From assembly GCA_964415065.1 (NCBI GenBank), contig CAYPYX010000005.1, positions 1 to 64,000 of the forward strand: 64,000 nt of DNA. Reading direction: 5' to 3'. This document shows positions 27,497 through 36,702 of this stretch, one piece after another (the first letter of the stretch is position 1; each line of letters opens with the position of its first letter). Below the pieces are notes generated by a model, which saw nothing but the letters and a program-made list of their open reading frames with translations, had not been told where the DNA came from and searched no databases. The translations under genes were made by a program, and so were the position numbers. The DNA comes from VMCP01 sp964415065. Its GTDB lineage: Bacteria; Bacteroidota; Bacteroidia; NS11-12g; UBA955.

Positions 27497-28441
27497 GTGA
27501 AATATACGTGGTTGCCCGTTTTTATCATTGTCCTCTTGGGCTGCATTTGGGGAAGTTCATTCATCTTGATGAAATACGGCTTGGCTGTTTTCAGTCCCAT
27601 TCAAGTTGCCGGTACCCGTTTGGTTGTAGCAGGAGCAGTATTATTACCTTGGGTAATCAAATATTCTTTTATAAAACCCTTAAGAAACCAACCATCTAAC
27701 CTAAATTTTTCTGACTATTTTTGGCTGTTTGCAAGTGGGGTATTAGGAAATGCCATTCCTGCATTTTTATTTTCCACGGCGGGAAGGTTAATTCCCTCCG
27801 GATTATCGGGGATATTAAATGCTTTTACCCCTATGTTTACTTTACTTTTTGCTTTTTGGGTATTCCGTGAGAAATTGGATAAAGCCGGAATTATTGGTGT
27901 TATTCTCGGGCTGGCAGGAGCAGTTTTTCTATTTGCACCTAGTTTATTACACTACGGTGAACCCATTTCATTGCTAGGCTCGTTGATGCCTTTAGCTGCT
28001 GCAATGCTTTATGGATTAAACATCAACATTATTAAACATAAACTCGGCCATCTGCCTGCAATGGTAAAAACGGCTTACCCCTTTGTTTTTGTAGGATTAC
28101 TATATTCAGGTATACTTTGGTACACCGATTTTTTCAATGCATGGAAGGAACATCCAGGCGATTTAAAATTATTCGAAAGTCGCGGAAATATTAGTGCTAA
28201 CACCGCTTTCTTTTACCTGTTTCTTTTAGGTTTCATGGGCAGCGCCGTTTCCATGATCTTATTTAATTACATCATTAGATACGTTTCACCCTTAGTTGCC
28301 TCAACCAATACCTTCATAATTCCTGTTACCGCAGTTATGTGGGGATTTGCGGATCATGAACAATTAACATGGAACGTTTTTGTTGGGATGTTATTCCTAC
28401 TAGCAGCCGTATTTATTATTATACGAAAACCTAAGATCTAA
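27497..28441 (+). CDS. EamA/DMT-family transporter
   Basis: A 314-residue inner-membrane protein with about ten hydrophobic segments and two EamA repeats: the first begins VLLGCIWGSSFILMKYGL, the second begins LLGSLMPLAAAMLYGLNINII. Family members export or import amino acids, sugars or metabolites; the substrate cannot be told. The start is GTG at 27497 (MKYTWLPVFIIVL). A near-consensus -7 box, GAATTTTG at 27485-27492, ends only 4 nt before it, which supports GTG as the real start and a leaderless mRNA. It is divergent from the M1 peptidase operon; only 77 bp separate the two start codons. Confidence 0.9.
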   Translation: MKYTWLPVFIIVLLGCIWGSSFILMKYGLAVFSPIQVAGTRLVVAGAVLLPWVIKYSFIKPLRNQPSNLNFSDYFWLFASGVLGNAIPAFLFSTAGRLIPSGLSGILNAFTPMFTLLFAFWVFREKLDKAGIIGVILGLAGAVFLFAPSLLHYGEPISLLGSLMPLAAAMLYGLNINIIKHKLGHLPAMVKTAYPFVFVGLLYSGILWYTDFFNAWKEHPGDLKLFESRGNISANTAFFYLFLLGFMGSAVSMILFNYIIRYVSPLVASTNTFIIPVTAVMWGFADHEQLTWNVFVGMLFLLAAVFIIIRKPKI

Positions 28442-28610
28442 TTTTATAATTTCAAATTTAACTTGAAATAAATCCGTTTTTAAAGGATTACCCGTTAAAC
28501 TTGCAGCTAAGGAAAATGTTAGATAAAACAGCAGAATGACTGAATGATATCAGACTCTTACAAAGAGCAGAATTAACAATAACACTTAAATATACATTTA
28601 GTATTTTGTT

Positions 28611-28618
28611 TACATTTG
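28611..28618 (+). promoter_or_regulatory. -7 element 5 nt before the ALDH start codon
   Basis: TACATTTG, then TGTAA, then ATG at 28624: another promoter so close that the transcript should be leaderless. No -33 TTTG at standard spacing. The rest of the 182-bp gap before this gene shows nothing else I can name. Confidence 0.6.
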
Positions 28619-28623
28619 TGTAA

Positions 28624-30219
28624 ATGAACTTCTCAAGCATTTTCAATCCCGAACAATTTGTTCAATCTGATAATATTGGCTCGAATGCGAGTTTTAATTC
28701 CTATAATGAATTAGGTATCCCCCAATTACTACCTTCAGCAAGTTCAGGTATTCAACATATTTATTCAGATAATACATCCACCTTCCAAAATTTTAGTCCC
28801 GTAGATGCTAAGCACCTAAATGATTTCAACGAAGTTGATTTCGCTGGATTCAATTCCATAATCCAAAAAGCAGAACAAGCATCAAAAATATGGAGAACTT
28901 GGCCTGCTCCTAAGCGCGGTGAAGTGGTTCGCCAAATTGGTAATCAATTGCGCATTCACAAACAAGCATTGGGTGAATTAGTGAGTTATGAAATGGGGAA
29001 AAGCTTACAAGAAGGATTGGGAGAAGTGCAAGAAATGATTGATATCTGCGACTTCGCAGTTGGCCTATCACGTCAATTACATGGATTAACCATGCACAGT
29101 GAAAGACCAGATCATAGAATGTATGAACAATGGCATCCATTAGGTATAGTGGGAATCATTTCGGCATTTAACTTTCCGGTTGCAGTATGGAGCTGGAATG
29201 CAATGATTGCTGCCGTATGTGGCAATGCTAGTGTTTGGAAACCTTCCGAAAAAACTCCTGCTACCGCGCAGGCAGTTCAAAATATACTCGCCCAAGTTAT
29301 CGTCGATAACCAATTACCCGAAGGCCTTTTTTGCATTATACAAGGCGGAAAAACCGTTGGAGAATGGCTTTGTAATGATGAAAAAGTAACCCTAATAAGT
29401 GCAACAGGAAGTATTCGTATGGGTAAAGAAGTAGCCCAAACTGTGGCACAACGTTTAGGTAAGACCTTGTTGGAATTAGGCGGAAACAATGCTATAATTA
29501 TTTCAGAAAATGCCAATTTGCAACTCGCCATTCGTGCAGTTGTATTCGGTGCTGTTGGTACTGCAGGACAACGTTGTACTTCCACTCGACGATTGATTAT
29601 TCATGAAAGTCGTTACGAAGAATTTAAAAACTTATTGATACAAGCCTACAAACAAATCAAAATTGGAAATCCGTTGGATTCTTCCTACCACGTGGGTCCT
29701 TTAATTGATAAACAAGCTGTTTCTGCATATACGAATGCAATTAAATCATTAGTAACAGAAGGTGGTAACATTTTATTTGGAAATGAAGTTCTAAGCGGTC
29801 CGGGTTACGAAAGTGGTTGTTATGTAGTTCCTACAATTTGTGAGGCTGAAAATCATTTCCATATTGTACAAGAAGAAACTTTTGCGCCTATTTTATACTT
29901 AATGAAATACAGCAACTTAGAAGAGGCGATTGACTTACAAAATGGGGTAAAACAAGGTCTTTCAAGTGCTATTTTCACTGATAGACTGCAAGAAGCAGAA
30001 CGTTTCTTATCTGCATCAGGATCAGATTGCGGAATTGCCAATGTGAATATCGGTACCTCAGGCGCTGAAATCGGGGGTGCCTTTGGGGGAGAAAAAGAAA
30101 CAGGAGGCGGCAGAGAATCTGGCTCTGACGCATGGAAAGCCTATATGCGCCGACAAACCAATACCATTAATTATGGTAGCAATTTACCCCTTGCTCAAGG
30201 TATTGAATTCAACTTTTAA
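28624..30219 (+). CDS. aldehyde dehydrogenase, ALDH7 (antiquitin/piperideine-6-carboxylate) type
   Basis: A 531-residue NAD-dependent aldehyde dehydrogenase. The catalytic Cys318 lies in TAGQRCTSTRR and the general base Glu284 in LLELGGNNA. The C-terminal stretch GGEKETGGGRESGSDAWKAYMRRQTNTINYG and the AGQRC context are typical of the ALDH7 subfamily, which oxidises 2-aminoadipate semialdehyde in lysine breakdown. It is cytosolic, with no signal peptide. The first 60 or so residues are slightly longer than usual. No lysine-degradation gene adjoins it, so the physiological substrate is inferred from the subfamily only. Confidence 0.9.
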   Translation: MNFSSIFNPEQFVQSDNIGSNASFNSYNELGIPQLLPSASSGIQHIYSDNTSTFQNFSPVDAKHLNDFNEVDFAGFNSIIQKAEQASKIWRTWPAPKRGEVVRQIGNQLRIHKQALGELVSYEMGKSLQEGLGEVQEMIDICDFAVGLSRQLHGLTMHSERPDHRMYEQWHPLGIVGIISAFNFPVAVWSWNAMIAAVCGNASVWKPSEKTPATAQAVQNILAQVIVDNQLPEGLFCIIQGGKTVGEWLCNDEKVTLISATGSIRMGKEVAQTVAQRLGKTLLELGGNNAIIISENANLQLAIRAVVFGAVGTAGQRCTSTRRLIIHESRYEEFKNLLIQAYKQIKIGNPLDSSYHVGPLIDKQAVSAYTNAIKSLVTEGGNILFGNEVLSGPGYESGCYVVPTICEAENHFHIVQEETFAPILYLMKYSNLEEAIDLQNGVKQGLSSAIFTDRLQEAERFLSASGSDCGIANVNIGTSGAEIGGAFGGEKETGGGRESGSDAWKAYMRRQTNTINYGSNLPLAQGIEFNF

Positions 30220-30248
30220 AACTGATTGATTCAATTATAATCAATAGG

Positions 30249-30576
30249 TTAAAACCACCGCGTTTCTAGTTTAAAATTGCCAACAACAGAATTTATTCCT
30301 ATCAACTGATTACAGCCTAACGCTGTTTAAAATCGACCTTATCTTCAATTAGAGGAAAACTTAAAACCGCTAACTAAAGGTATTAAAACCGCAACCTAGC
30401 GGTGTTATTTCCAATTTGCGTATAATTAAAATCGCTGACTAACGGCATTTTAAACCGCTACCTAGCGGTGTTATCTCCTATTGTCCTAAACCGTTTAAAA
30501 CTGTTGGCCAAAATACTAGCAGTCTACAGACATGCTGAATGGCATTTGGTCTGTACGGAGATTAAAACTGTTGGCC
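30249..30576. repeat. degenerate tandem repeat locus, about 66-bp period, with palindromes
   Basis: This is the 342-bp gap between the ALDH gene and bamA. Two clear units start at 30361 and 30426, each opening TTAAAAYCGCTRACTAA and each containing CCTAGCGGTGTTAT (30395 and 30461, 66 bp apart). A weaker copy, CCTAACGCTGTT, is at 30316. The second unit holds a perfect palindrome ACCGCTACCTAGCGGT (30454-30469). A 15-bp direct repeat TTAAAACTGTTGGCC occurs at 30495 and, 67 bp on, at 30562, the latter being the end of bamA including its stop codon. No ORF is convincing here. Confidence 0.7.
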
Positions 30577-33126
30577 GATAAAGAAGTGAATTTGAGTTGG
30601 TTTGCCACTCTTTGGAACATCCAAATAATCAAAGCCATACGCAAAATCCAAACCTATTAGACCGAACATCGGCATGAACAAGCGAATACCTACCCCGGTT
30701 GCTCTTTTTAATTGAAAAGGATTGTATTTATTGATACTCGACCATGCATCTCCTGCTTCAAGAAATGCCAATGCATAAATGGTTGCCGTTTGATTTGTAG
30801 TAATAGCTTGACGCAATTCTAAAGTGAACTTATTAAAAATAGGGGCACCAGCAGACCCACTCATAGCAGTTTGAGATACGGTATAATTGTCGTAACCTCT
30901 CTGAGATATAATTTCTGTTGCTGCAATATTAAATCCAAATATTCCTGCACCACCAACTTGGAAACGCTCGAAGAATGTTGTACCTAATTTTGGATTATAA
31001 TATCCCAAGAAACCAAAACGAGCTTTAGCCGTAAGAACCAACTTTTTATACACTGGGGTGTACCATTCTGCGTCCAATTTGAATTTATAAAACTCAGCCC
31101 AACGGTATTTCTCCGTTAAACTCATGGTAGAATAATCTCTGTTATTCAGCAAGGAGAAGGGTGGAGTTGCCTGCAATGAAGTCATGAATTTAGATCCCGA
31201 AGTAGGATAAATTGGATCTGAAATCGAACTACGAGCTAATACTACCTGTGCTGAAGGGTTATAACTTATGCCTTGGAATCCTTTTGGAAAACCATAAAAA
31301 CCACCGTCCATATTCTGCATTCTATACTGTTGAAAACTCAACGTGTATTGAATATTAAAGAAATCGTCGGGCCAATTTAATCGTTTACCTATACTTAAAT
31401 TAACTCCCGTATTTCTGAATATTTGCTTCAAAGGATCGTTTCTTTGGCGGAAATCAAAGCTGTTTACCGTATGGAATAAACTGATTGAAAACGAGGTGGG
31501 CTTAAATCCACCCAGCCAAGGCTCTGTGAAGGAAGCAGTGTAACCCTGATAGTTGGTTCCATTACTTTGAGCTCGAAGTGACAATTTCTGGCCATCTCCA
31601 GTTGGTACTGGATTCCATAACTTAGGATGCAACAATTTCCGTGCGCTAAAGTTATTCAATACAACCCCAGCAGTTCCAATTAATGTAGGTGTTCTGCTAA
31701 AACCATTACCACCCCATCCTCCAGATAATTCTATTTGATCCGATGGTTTTTCTACTAATTTATACTTAATATCTACCGTTCCATCCGCGGGATTGGGCTT
31801 AGGATCCACACCCAACTGTTCTGGATCAAAAAGACCCAATGCAGCCAAATCGCGCATGGTTCTTTGAATATCACTTCGCGAAAATGTATTGCCCGGTTTT
31901 GTTCTTAATTCTCTCAATATTACTCGATCCGAAGTTTTGCTATTTCCCTCCCAATATACTCGACCTATTGTTGCCTGAGGACCTTCTGCAATTCGTATCT
32001 CCAAATCAATGCTGTCTTCAAAAACTCCCACCTCTACTGGTGTCATATTAAAAAACAGATATCCAGCATCCATGTATAAAGTTTGGATATCAAATCCTCC
32101 AGGATTGCTAAATAAACGCTCATCTAACAGAGTTTGATTGAATACATCACCCCTTTTAATATTTAATAATGTATCTAACAAACTTGTGGGATACTTAAGA
32201 TTCCCTTTCCATTTGATTGACCGATAACGATATTGATTGCCTTCCACCAAGTTCAAATGAACAATGATTCGGTCTTCATTAAACATAGAAACACTGTCAG
32301 AAATCACTCGCGCATCACGATATCCTAAACTTTGATATTTCTTGATCACATTGGCTTTTTCTTCCTCAAATTTGGTTTCTGTATACTTTGAGCTAGCAAA
32401 TATATTCCACTTCAGTTTAGTTCGCTTAATTCCTTTTATTGCTTTCCGTAGTTCAGCATCCGCCACTTGATTGTTTCCATTAAACTCAAAATCAAATACT
32501 TTGACTTTGGGACCTTTTTCAATAACAAAATCAAAGTTTTGATAACCCAACATGGGTTTACCCGTTTTGTCTTTGGCTTCGGGTCTACGCACAGATACTT
32601 TTATGTTGTAATATCCTTTCTCCTGATAATAGTTTTCAATTTTTGCAATACTCCGATTGATTAAGTTTGGAGTAATGTACATCCCTTTCTTCAAACCACA
32701 TTCTTCCTTCAACGATTTCGCTTGTGAGTTGGACACGTTTAAAAAACGGTGACCATTCAATCGTGGTTGTTCCTTAACTAGGAATTGAACTACCACTTCA
32801 TTTTCATTACCTGTAGGTAAAAAGAATACCTGTACTTCCGAAAAATACTGTCTGCCCCAAATATTTTCTAATGCTTTGGGGATATCTGTTCCAGGGACTT
32901 TAATTTCCTGTCCTATGGATAATCCAGAATACAAAACAACCAGTGCTTTTTGTACCGGTTTTCCGTTAACTTCTCGAACATCTATATTTTTAATTTTGTA
33001 AGTCGCGGGATCTACAAAATCATAATTTATCATGGGAGCTTTTATGTAAGTACTATCCGTAATTTGCCCAAACAAATTAAACGATAATAAAACATATAGA
33101 CTCAGTAACCAACTCTTTTTTAACAT
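30562..33126 (-). CDS. bamA: outer-membrane protein assembly factor BamA
   Basis: The 854-residue core of the beta-barrel assembly machine, which folds outer-membrane proteins. Signal peptide (SWLLSLYVLLSFNLFGQ), several POTRA domains (about residues 35-440; e.g. IENYYQEKGYYNIKVSVRRP and VNLVEGNQYRYRSIKWKGN), and the 16-strand barrel with the lid-loop motif in IISQRGYDNYT and an aromatic C-terminus (FFIGQQF). It is coupled to uppS (1-bp gap), the usual Bacteroidota order with DUF6089 upstream. The OmpH/Skp genes that often follow bamA are missing; a repeat locus is there instead, and the last codons are part of a 15-bp duplication. Confidence 0.96.
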   Translation of the reverse strand: MLKKSWLLSLYVLLSFNLFGQITDSTYIKAPMINYDFVDPATYKIKNIDVREVNGKPVQKALVVLYSGLSIGQEIKVPGTDIPKALENIWGRQYFSEVQVFFLPTGNENEVVVQFLVKEQPRLNGHRFLNVSNSQAKSLKEECGLKKGMYITPNLINRSIAKIENYYQEKGYYNIKVSVRRPEAKDKTGKPMLGYQNFDFVIEKGPKVKVFDFEFNGNNQVADAELRKAIKGIKRTKLKWNIFASSKYTETKFEEEKANVIKKYQSLGYRDARVISDSVSMFNEDRIIVHLNLVEGNQYRYRSIKWKGNLKYPTSLLDTLLNIKRGDVFNQTLLDERLFSNPGGFDIQTLYMDAGYLFFNMTPVEVGVFEDSIDLEIRIAEGPQATIGRVYWEGNSKTSDRVILRELRTKPGNTFSRSDIQRTMRDLAALGLFDPEQLGVDPKPNPADGTVDIKYKLVEKPSDQIELSGGWGGNGFSRTPTLIGTAGVVLNNFSARKLLHPKLWNPVPTGDGQKLSLRAQSNGTNYQGYTASFTEPWLGGFKPTSFSISLFHTVNSFDFRQRNDPLKQIFRNTGVNLSIGKRLNWPDDFFNIQYTLSFQQYRMQNMDGGFYGFPKGFQGISYNPSAQVVLARSSISDPIYPTSGSKFMTSLQATPPFSLLNNRDYSTMSLTEKYRWAEFYKFKLDAEWYTPVYKKLVLTAKARFGFLGYYNPKLGTTFFERFQVGGAGIFGFNIAATEIISQRGYDNYTVSQTAMSGSAGAPIFNKFTLELRQAITTNQTATIYALAFLEAGDAWSSINKYNPFQLKRATGVGIRLFMPMFGLIGLDFAYGFDYLDVPKSGKPTQIHFFIGQQF

Positions 33127-33127
33127 G

Positions 33128-33901
33128 TTATTTTTTTCCTTCTCCTAATTGTTCGGAAGTTTTTCCAAATCTACGTTCCCTTGACTGATAGTCCAAAATT
33201 GCTTCGACGAAATGCTGTTTTGTAAAGTCGGGCCACAAAACCGGTGTGAAATACAGCTCGGAATAAGCAATTTCCCACAATAAAAAATTACTAATTCGAT
33301 GTTCACCACTCGTTCTAATGAGCAAATCTGGATCTGGATATTCTGATGTTCTTAACGCACCTGAAATTGTTCTCTCATTTATTTCTGATGGTGAAATATG
33401 CCCCTTCTGTGCATTTTCCGCTATTTTCTGAACAGCTTGGATCATATCCCAACGAGAACTATAACTCAATGCCAATATCAATGTAGTTCCTGTATTATTG
33501 GCAGTAGCATCTTCGGTGTGTTGCAATTTCGCACGTGCATTCTTAGGTAATTGCTCAATGTTTCCCAATGTTTTTAATCGAACATTGTTTTTCATCAATT
33601 CAGGCAGTTCTTTTTCCACTGTATCCACCAATAATTGCATAAGAGCATTCACTTCTAATGCGGGTCGATTCCAATTTTCCGTTGAAAATGCATACATTGT
33701 CAGGAACTTCACCCCAAGTTCCGAAGCTATTTCCAAACACGTTCTTACTGCACTTACTCCTTGTTTATGGCCAAAAATTCGCAAATGACCCAATTTTTTT
33801 GCCCAACGACCGTTTCCGTCCATAATAACGGCAACGTGCTGGGGAATTCGGTCAGGATTAATCTGTGGATATGATGAATTAACTGATTTCAAAGGTTTCA
33901 A
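33128..33901 (-). CDS. uppS: isoprenyl transferase (undecaprenyl diphosphate synthase)
   Basis: A 257-residue cis-prenyltransferase that makes the C55 lipid carrier for peptidoglycan and surface glycans. The signature HVAVIMDGNGRWAKK (catalytic Asp28), then GHKQGVSAVR, FLTMYAFSTENW, and the C-terminal DLLIRTSGEHRISNFLLWEIAYSELYF block are all present. It is cytosolic or membrane-associated. Directly upstream of bamA (1 bp) and 18 bp after the first DUF6089 gene, so it is part of one envelope operon. Confidence 0.97.
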   Translation of the reverse strand: MKPLKSVNSSYPQINPDRIPQHVAVIMDGNGRWAKKLGHLRIFGHKQGVSAVRTCLEIASELGVKFLTMYAFSTENWNRPALEVNALMQLLVDTVEKELPELMKNNVRLKTLGNIEQLPKNARAKLQHTEDATANNTGTTLILALSYSSRWDMIQAVQKIAENAQKGHISPSEINERTISGALRTSEYPDPDLLIRTSGEHRISNFLLWEIAYSELYFTPVLWPDFTKQHFVEAILDYQSRERRFGKTSEQLGEGKK

Positions 33902-33919
33902 TTTTTGATTAAGTAGAAA

Positions 33920-34771
33920 TTATCTGCAAATAAAAGGTGTAAAGCGATAAGAAAGATTAAAACCATAGAAATAATACCAATCTTTTAAATGCGTATCTCC
34001 TCGAAATGTTCCTTTATATAACGGAGCACCTCCATTTAATAGTTGTGCCTGACTGTATTGCGCCGAACCTTGACCTTGATTATCTCGAATGGCTACATAA
34101 TCCGGATACACATCATCAACATCATCCAAATTATCGGTGAAGGTCTTGCGCCAAACAGCCTCTACACCAAAAATCCAAGCTCCTTTATGTTTACGATGCG
34201 AGCTTCGAACCTTATACCCTAATCCTAGTGGAACTGACATTTGCAAACGACTATAATTCCGTTTACGCATTTCAGTATTGATATTGCGAAGGTGTACGTC
34301 TTCGTTATCCAAACGAGTAGGATCGAACATAAATGCTGATAAACCAATTAAAGCATACGGGGTTTGATTCCGATTGTTGATGTTGGTTCCGAAACTATGA
34401 AAATCGAAATTGAGCATGGAAGAATACTCATAAATATCAGTTTGGAAATTCAAGTTTTGAAACTCGTAACCTTTTGAACCTTCAGTGGTTCCAGAAATGG
34501 TCATATAGGTAAGCTGATTTCTCCATGAGAAATAACTATTCATATTATACTTTTGATAAATTCCACCAGCAGGATGAAAATGTTTGATGTTTTGACCTTG
34601 AGCTAAATCACCGTAATAATTACTCACACCAACCACTAGCCCAAATTCATTTCTACCTGAAAAGTATTTTTGAGAAAATAAAGCGACAGGGCTCGATAAA
34701 ATCAAGCCAAAGAACAAAAGTTGATTAACTAATAAACGTCTGTTAAAACTGAAAACAGGTTGTTTTTCCAC
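33920..34771 (-). CDS. DUF6089 outer-membrane beta-barrel protein (second copy of the pair)
   Basis: A 283-residue protein with a signal peptide (LFFGLILSSPVALFSQ) and a small beta-barrel pattern: NEFGLVVGVSNYYGDL at the start, LGLGYKVRSSHRKHKGAWIFGVEAVWRKTFTDNLDDVDDVYPD near the middle and LKDWYYFYGFNLSYRF at the end. These blocks define the DUF6089 family, found upstream of uppS-bamA across Bacteroidota and presumed to be envelope proteins of unknown role. Its start codon overlaps the end of the upstream paralogue by 29 bp, so the two are translationally coupled. Confidence 0.87.
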   Translation of the reverse strand: MEKQPVFSFNRRLLVNQLLFFGLILSSPVALFSQKYFSGRNEFGLVVGVSNYYGDLAQGQNIKHFHPAGGIYQKYNMNSYFSWRNQLTYMTISGTTEGSKGYEFQNLNFQTDIYEYSSMLNFDFHSFGTNINNRNQTPYALIGLSAFMFDPTRLDNEDVHLRNINTEMRKRNYSRLQMSVPLGLGYKVRSSHRKHKGAWIFGVEAVWRKTFTDNLDDVDDVYPDYVAIRDNQGQGSAQYSQAQLLNGGAPLYKGTFRGDTHLKDWYYFYGFNLSYRFTPFICR

Positions 34772-35687
34772 CCGTAATTTTTCTGGTCAATGTAAAATTC
34801 AAAAATAAATACCAATCCTTGGTTGCTTCATTTCCACGCGCAGCACCCAAACGCTCTTCGTTTCCATAATCATTCACCAAACTAGGGTCACGCAATTCTG
34901 GAGTTCTGTCTGCAAGTGCAGCACTTAAACCTGTGTTACTACCACCGGTAATTTGTGGGTCAACATAAGTCATACTCACATCATCTAAATAATCTGTGAA
35001 TGTTTTACGAACACCTAACTCCAAACCCCAAGCCCAAACTTCACTGAACTGCTTTTTGTATCCCACACCTATGGGAATACTTACTTGAGTTAAAGAATAT
35101 CTGCGTCGTTCGTTGTACTTAGTTGTTTCTTGTCCTTCTGTAGCCATAGGTTGCAATTCAATCCATTTTCCATCATACACAGATAAATCAGCACCGTTAT
35201 AATTGGAAGGCGTATGAACATCAGGCAAATAATTAAACTGAGTTTTAGGATTGAATTTAAATACACCAATACCGGCGAACAAGAAAGGAGTTCCAGGATT
35301 GGAACGTTGTGTTTCTTCAAAACCCAATAAGTTCCATTCAACCGTACCACTGAATTCTAATATATTGGAAGTAAAATTCAAATTACGCTTGTAACGCTCA
35401 GCGATATCTGAGTAATTCTTATCGTCGCCACTGATCTGACCAAATACAGCATTTCCACGCAAAGTGATAAAATCATCATAATTAAAGCGACAAATAATTC
35501 CGCCCATGGGTTTGGTTTCATTCCATGCTACCAAAGGAGTTAAATCTCCCATATAATTAGCACCTCCCAAGGTCATTCCCACTTCAATGGGTTTTCCACG
35601 AAAACGCTTCATCTGTGCGTTTGCAGGCAAGGCAACAACCAACAAAGTTGCACCCAAGGCAAGGACTCTTAAATGTTTAGAAATCAT
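34743..35687 (-). CDS. DUF6089 outer-membrane beta-barrel protein (first copy of the pair)
   Basis: A 314-residue paralogue of the next gene: GMTLGGANYMGDL, GVGYKKQFSEVWAWGLELGVRKTFTDYLDDV and ATKDWYLFLNFTLTR match it block by block. I place the start at ATG 35687, directly before the signal peptide (VLALGATLLVVALPANAQ), though the frame is open to 35810; a TAAATTTG box 9 nt upstream supports this. It is likely the first gene of the operon DUF6089, DUF6089, uppS, bamA. It has insertions relative to its paralogue (about residues 120-160). Confidence 0.87.
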   Translation of the reverse strand: MISKHLRVLALGATLLVVALPANAQMKRFRGKPIEVGMTLGGANYMGDLTPLVAWNETKPMGGIICRFNYDDFITLRGNAVFGQISGDDKNYSDIAERYKRNLNFTSNILEFSGTVEWNLLGFEETQRSNPGTPFLFAGIGVFKFNPKTQFNYLPDVHTPSNYNGADLSVYDGKWIELQPMATEGQETTKYNERRRYSLTQVSIPIGVGYKKQFSEVWAWGLELGVRKTFTDYLDDVSMTYVDPQITGGSNTGLSAALADRTPELRDPSLVNDYGNEERLGAARGNEATKDWYLFLNFTLTRKITGGKTTCFQF

Positions 35688-35696
35688 GGTAAATAG

Positions 35697-35704
35697 CAAA
35701 TTTA
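35697..35704 (-). promoter_or_regulatory. -7 promoter element for the DUF6089-uppS-bamA operon
   Basis: TAAATTTG on the minus strand, 9 nt before the ATG at 35687. It falls inside the longer open frame and therefore favours the shorter start. Confidence 0.6.
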
Positions 35705-35893
35705 ACGTATTAGACGCTATTTTCATAAAAACGCACCTACAAAAATTCGCTTTTGTTCGGCTTTCGTGTTGGGTCATATCAACAATACGGACATACTGAG
35801 ATTTTAACACGAGTAAAATCGCTTAAAAACCCTTGGAATAATCGCATCTTATTACTGCTTTTTTTTCACTTCTATAGTGAAAAACACTCGGTT

Positions 35894-36688
35894 CTACTTT
35901 GCTTTTACAACATAATACATTCCCATGGTTATAAAGTTTCTGAACCACGGTATTCGAGTTAACCAACCCCATTGCAATCGGGGCTTTATTCCAAATTTGA
36001 ATTCGTATATAGGATTAAACAAATAAAATCGTCTATTTACGATAGAATATTTTGAATCCTTACAAATACGCTCAAAACGTTCAATACTAATTCCGGTGGA
36101 TCGTATTTCTTCCATGGTATTAATGCCACTGTCATTTACTCCCAAAGCTCTTAACATGGCGGGGTACATTTTACCGGGCAATAAATGATAATAAGGCAAT
36201 TTAGAAGCCCATTTCTTAGGTAAAACCTGCTGATGTCCGCCGTAAGGCATCATCCAGGGTGGAAATGCAAAAAACACCACTCCTCCCTCGTTCAAGAATC
36301 GATGCAATTGGGGCATGAATTTTTCTTGATTGGGGATATGCTCAATTACATCTTTTAGTATTATGATATCGTATTTTGAACCCAAGTCTTTCTCGGGATC
36401 TACCAAGTAAATATCTCGGTTCAAAAAATCAATCTTACCTTGAGCCAATTCCTCTTTCATGAACTCTCGTGCGAATTCCAATCGCCATTCTTCCAATTCA
36501 ATTCCCGTGCAAGAATAGCCCAATTCTGTAAAGGCCTTTAAGACACCCGCTTCGCCGCATCCAATCTCCAGAACGCGCATCCCCGGAAAAAATGAAAAAT
36601 GTGATTGAATATACGGTAGAATATGATTCTTGGTTACCGTATAAGTCATATCGAAATAACGACGCTTATCTCCGTGAAATTCGTACAT
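35894..36688 (-). CDS. class I SAM-dependent methyltransferase
   Basis: A 264-residue protein with a class I methyltransferase core: motif I VLEIGCGEAGVLKAF (about 34-49), the acidic end of strand 2 in CTGIELEEWRL, and KYDIIILKDVIEHIPNQEKFM (motif IV region with a following DVIEH, typical of the Methyltransf_11/23 group). The C-terminal third (YELRF-like, IVNRRFYLFNPIYEFKFG) resembles SAM-dependent enzymes that act on lipids or surface sugars, but the substrate is unknown. It starts 14 bp after the stop of the 3-hydroxyanthranilate dioxygenase gene and is probably cotranscribed, without an obvious pathway link. Confidence 0.82.
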   Translation of the reverse strand: MYEFHGDKRRYFDMTYTVTKNHILPYIQSHFSFFPGMRVLEIGCGEAGVLKAFTELGYSCTGIELEEWRLEFAREFMKEELAQGKIDFLNRDIYLVDPEKDLGSKYDIIILKDVIEHIPNQEKFMPQLHRFLNEGGVVFFAFPPWMMPYGGHQQVLPKKWASKLPYYHLLPGKMYPAMLRALGVNDSGINTMEEIRSTGISIERFERICKDSKYSIVNRRFYLFNPIYEFKFGIKPRLQWGWLTRIPWFRNFITMGMYYVVKAK

Positions 36689-36702
36689 GTTTTAGGATTT
36701 AT

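Noticed and set aside
35859..35884. Terminator hairpin (TTTTCACT / AGTGAAAA) after the methyltransferase gene
   Set aside because: No T-run follows in either reading direction that would fit an intrinsic terminator; it may be chance in AT-rich DNA.
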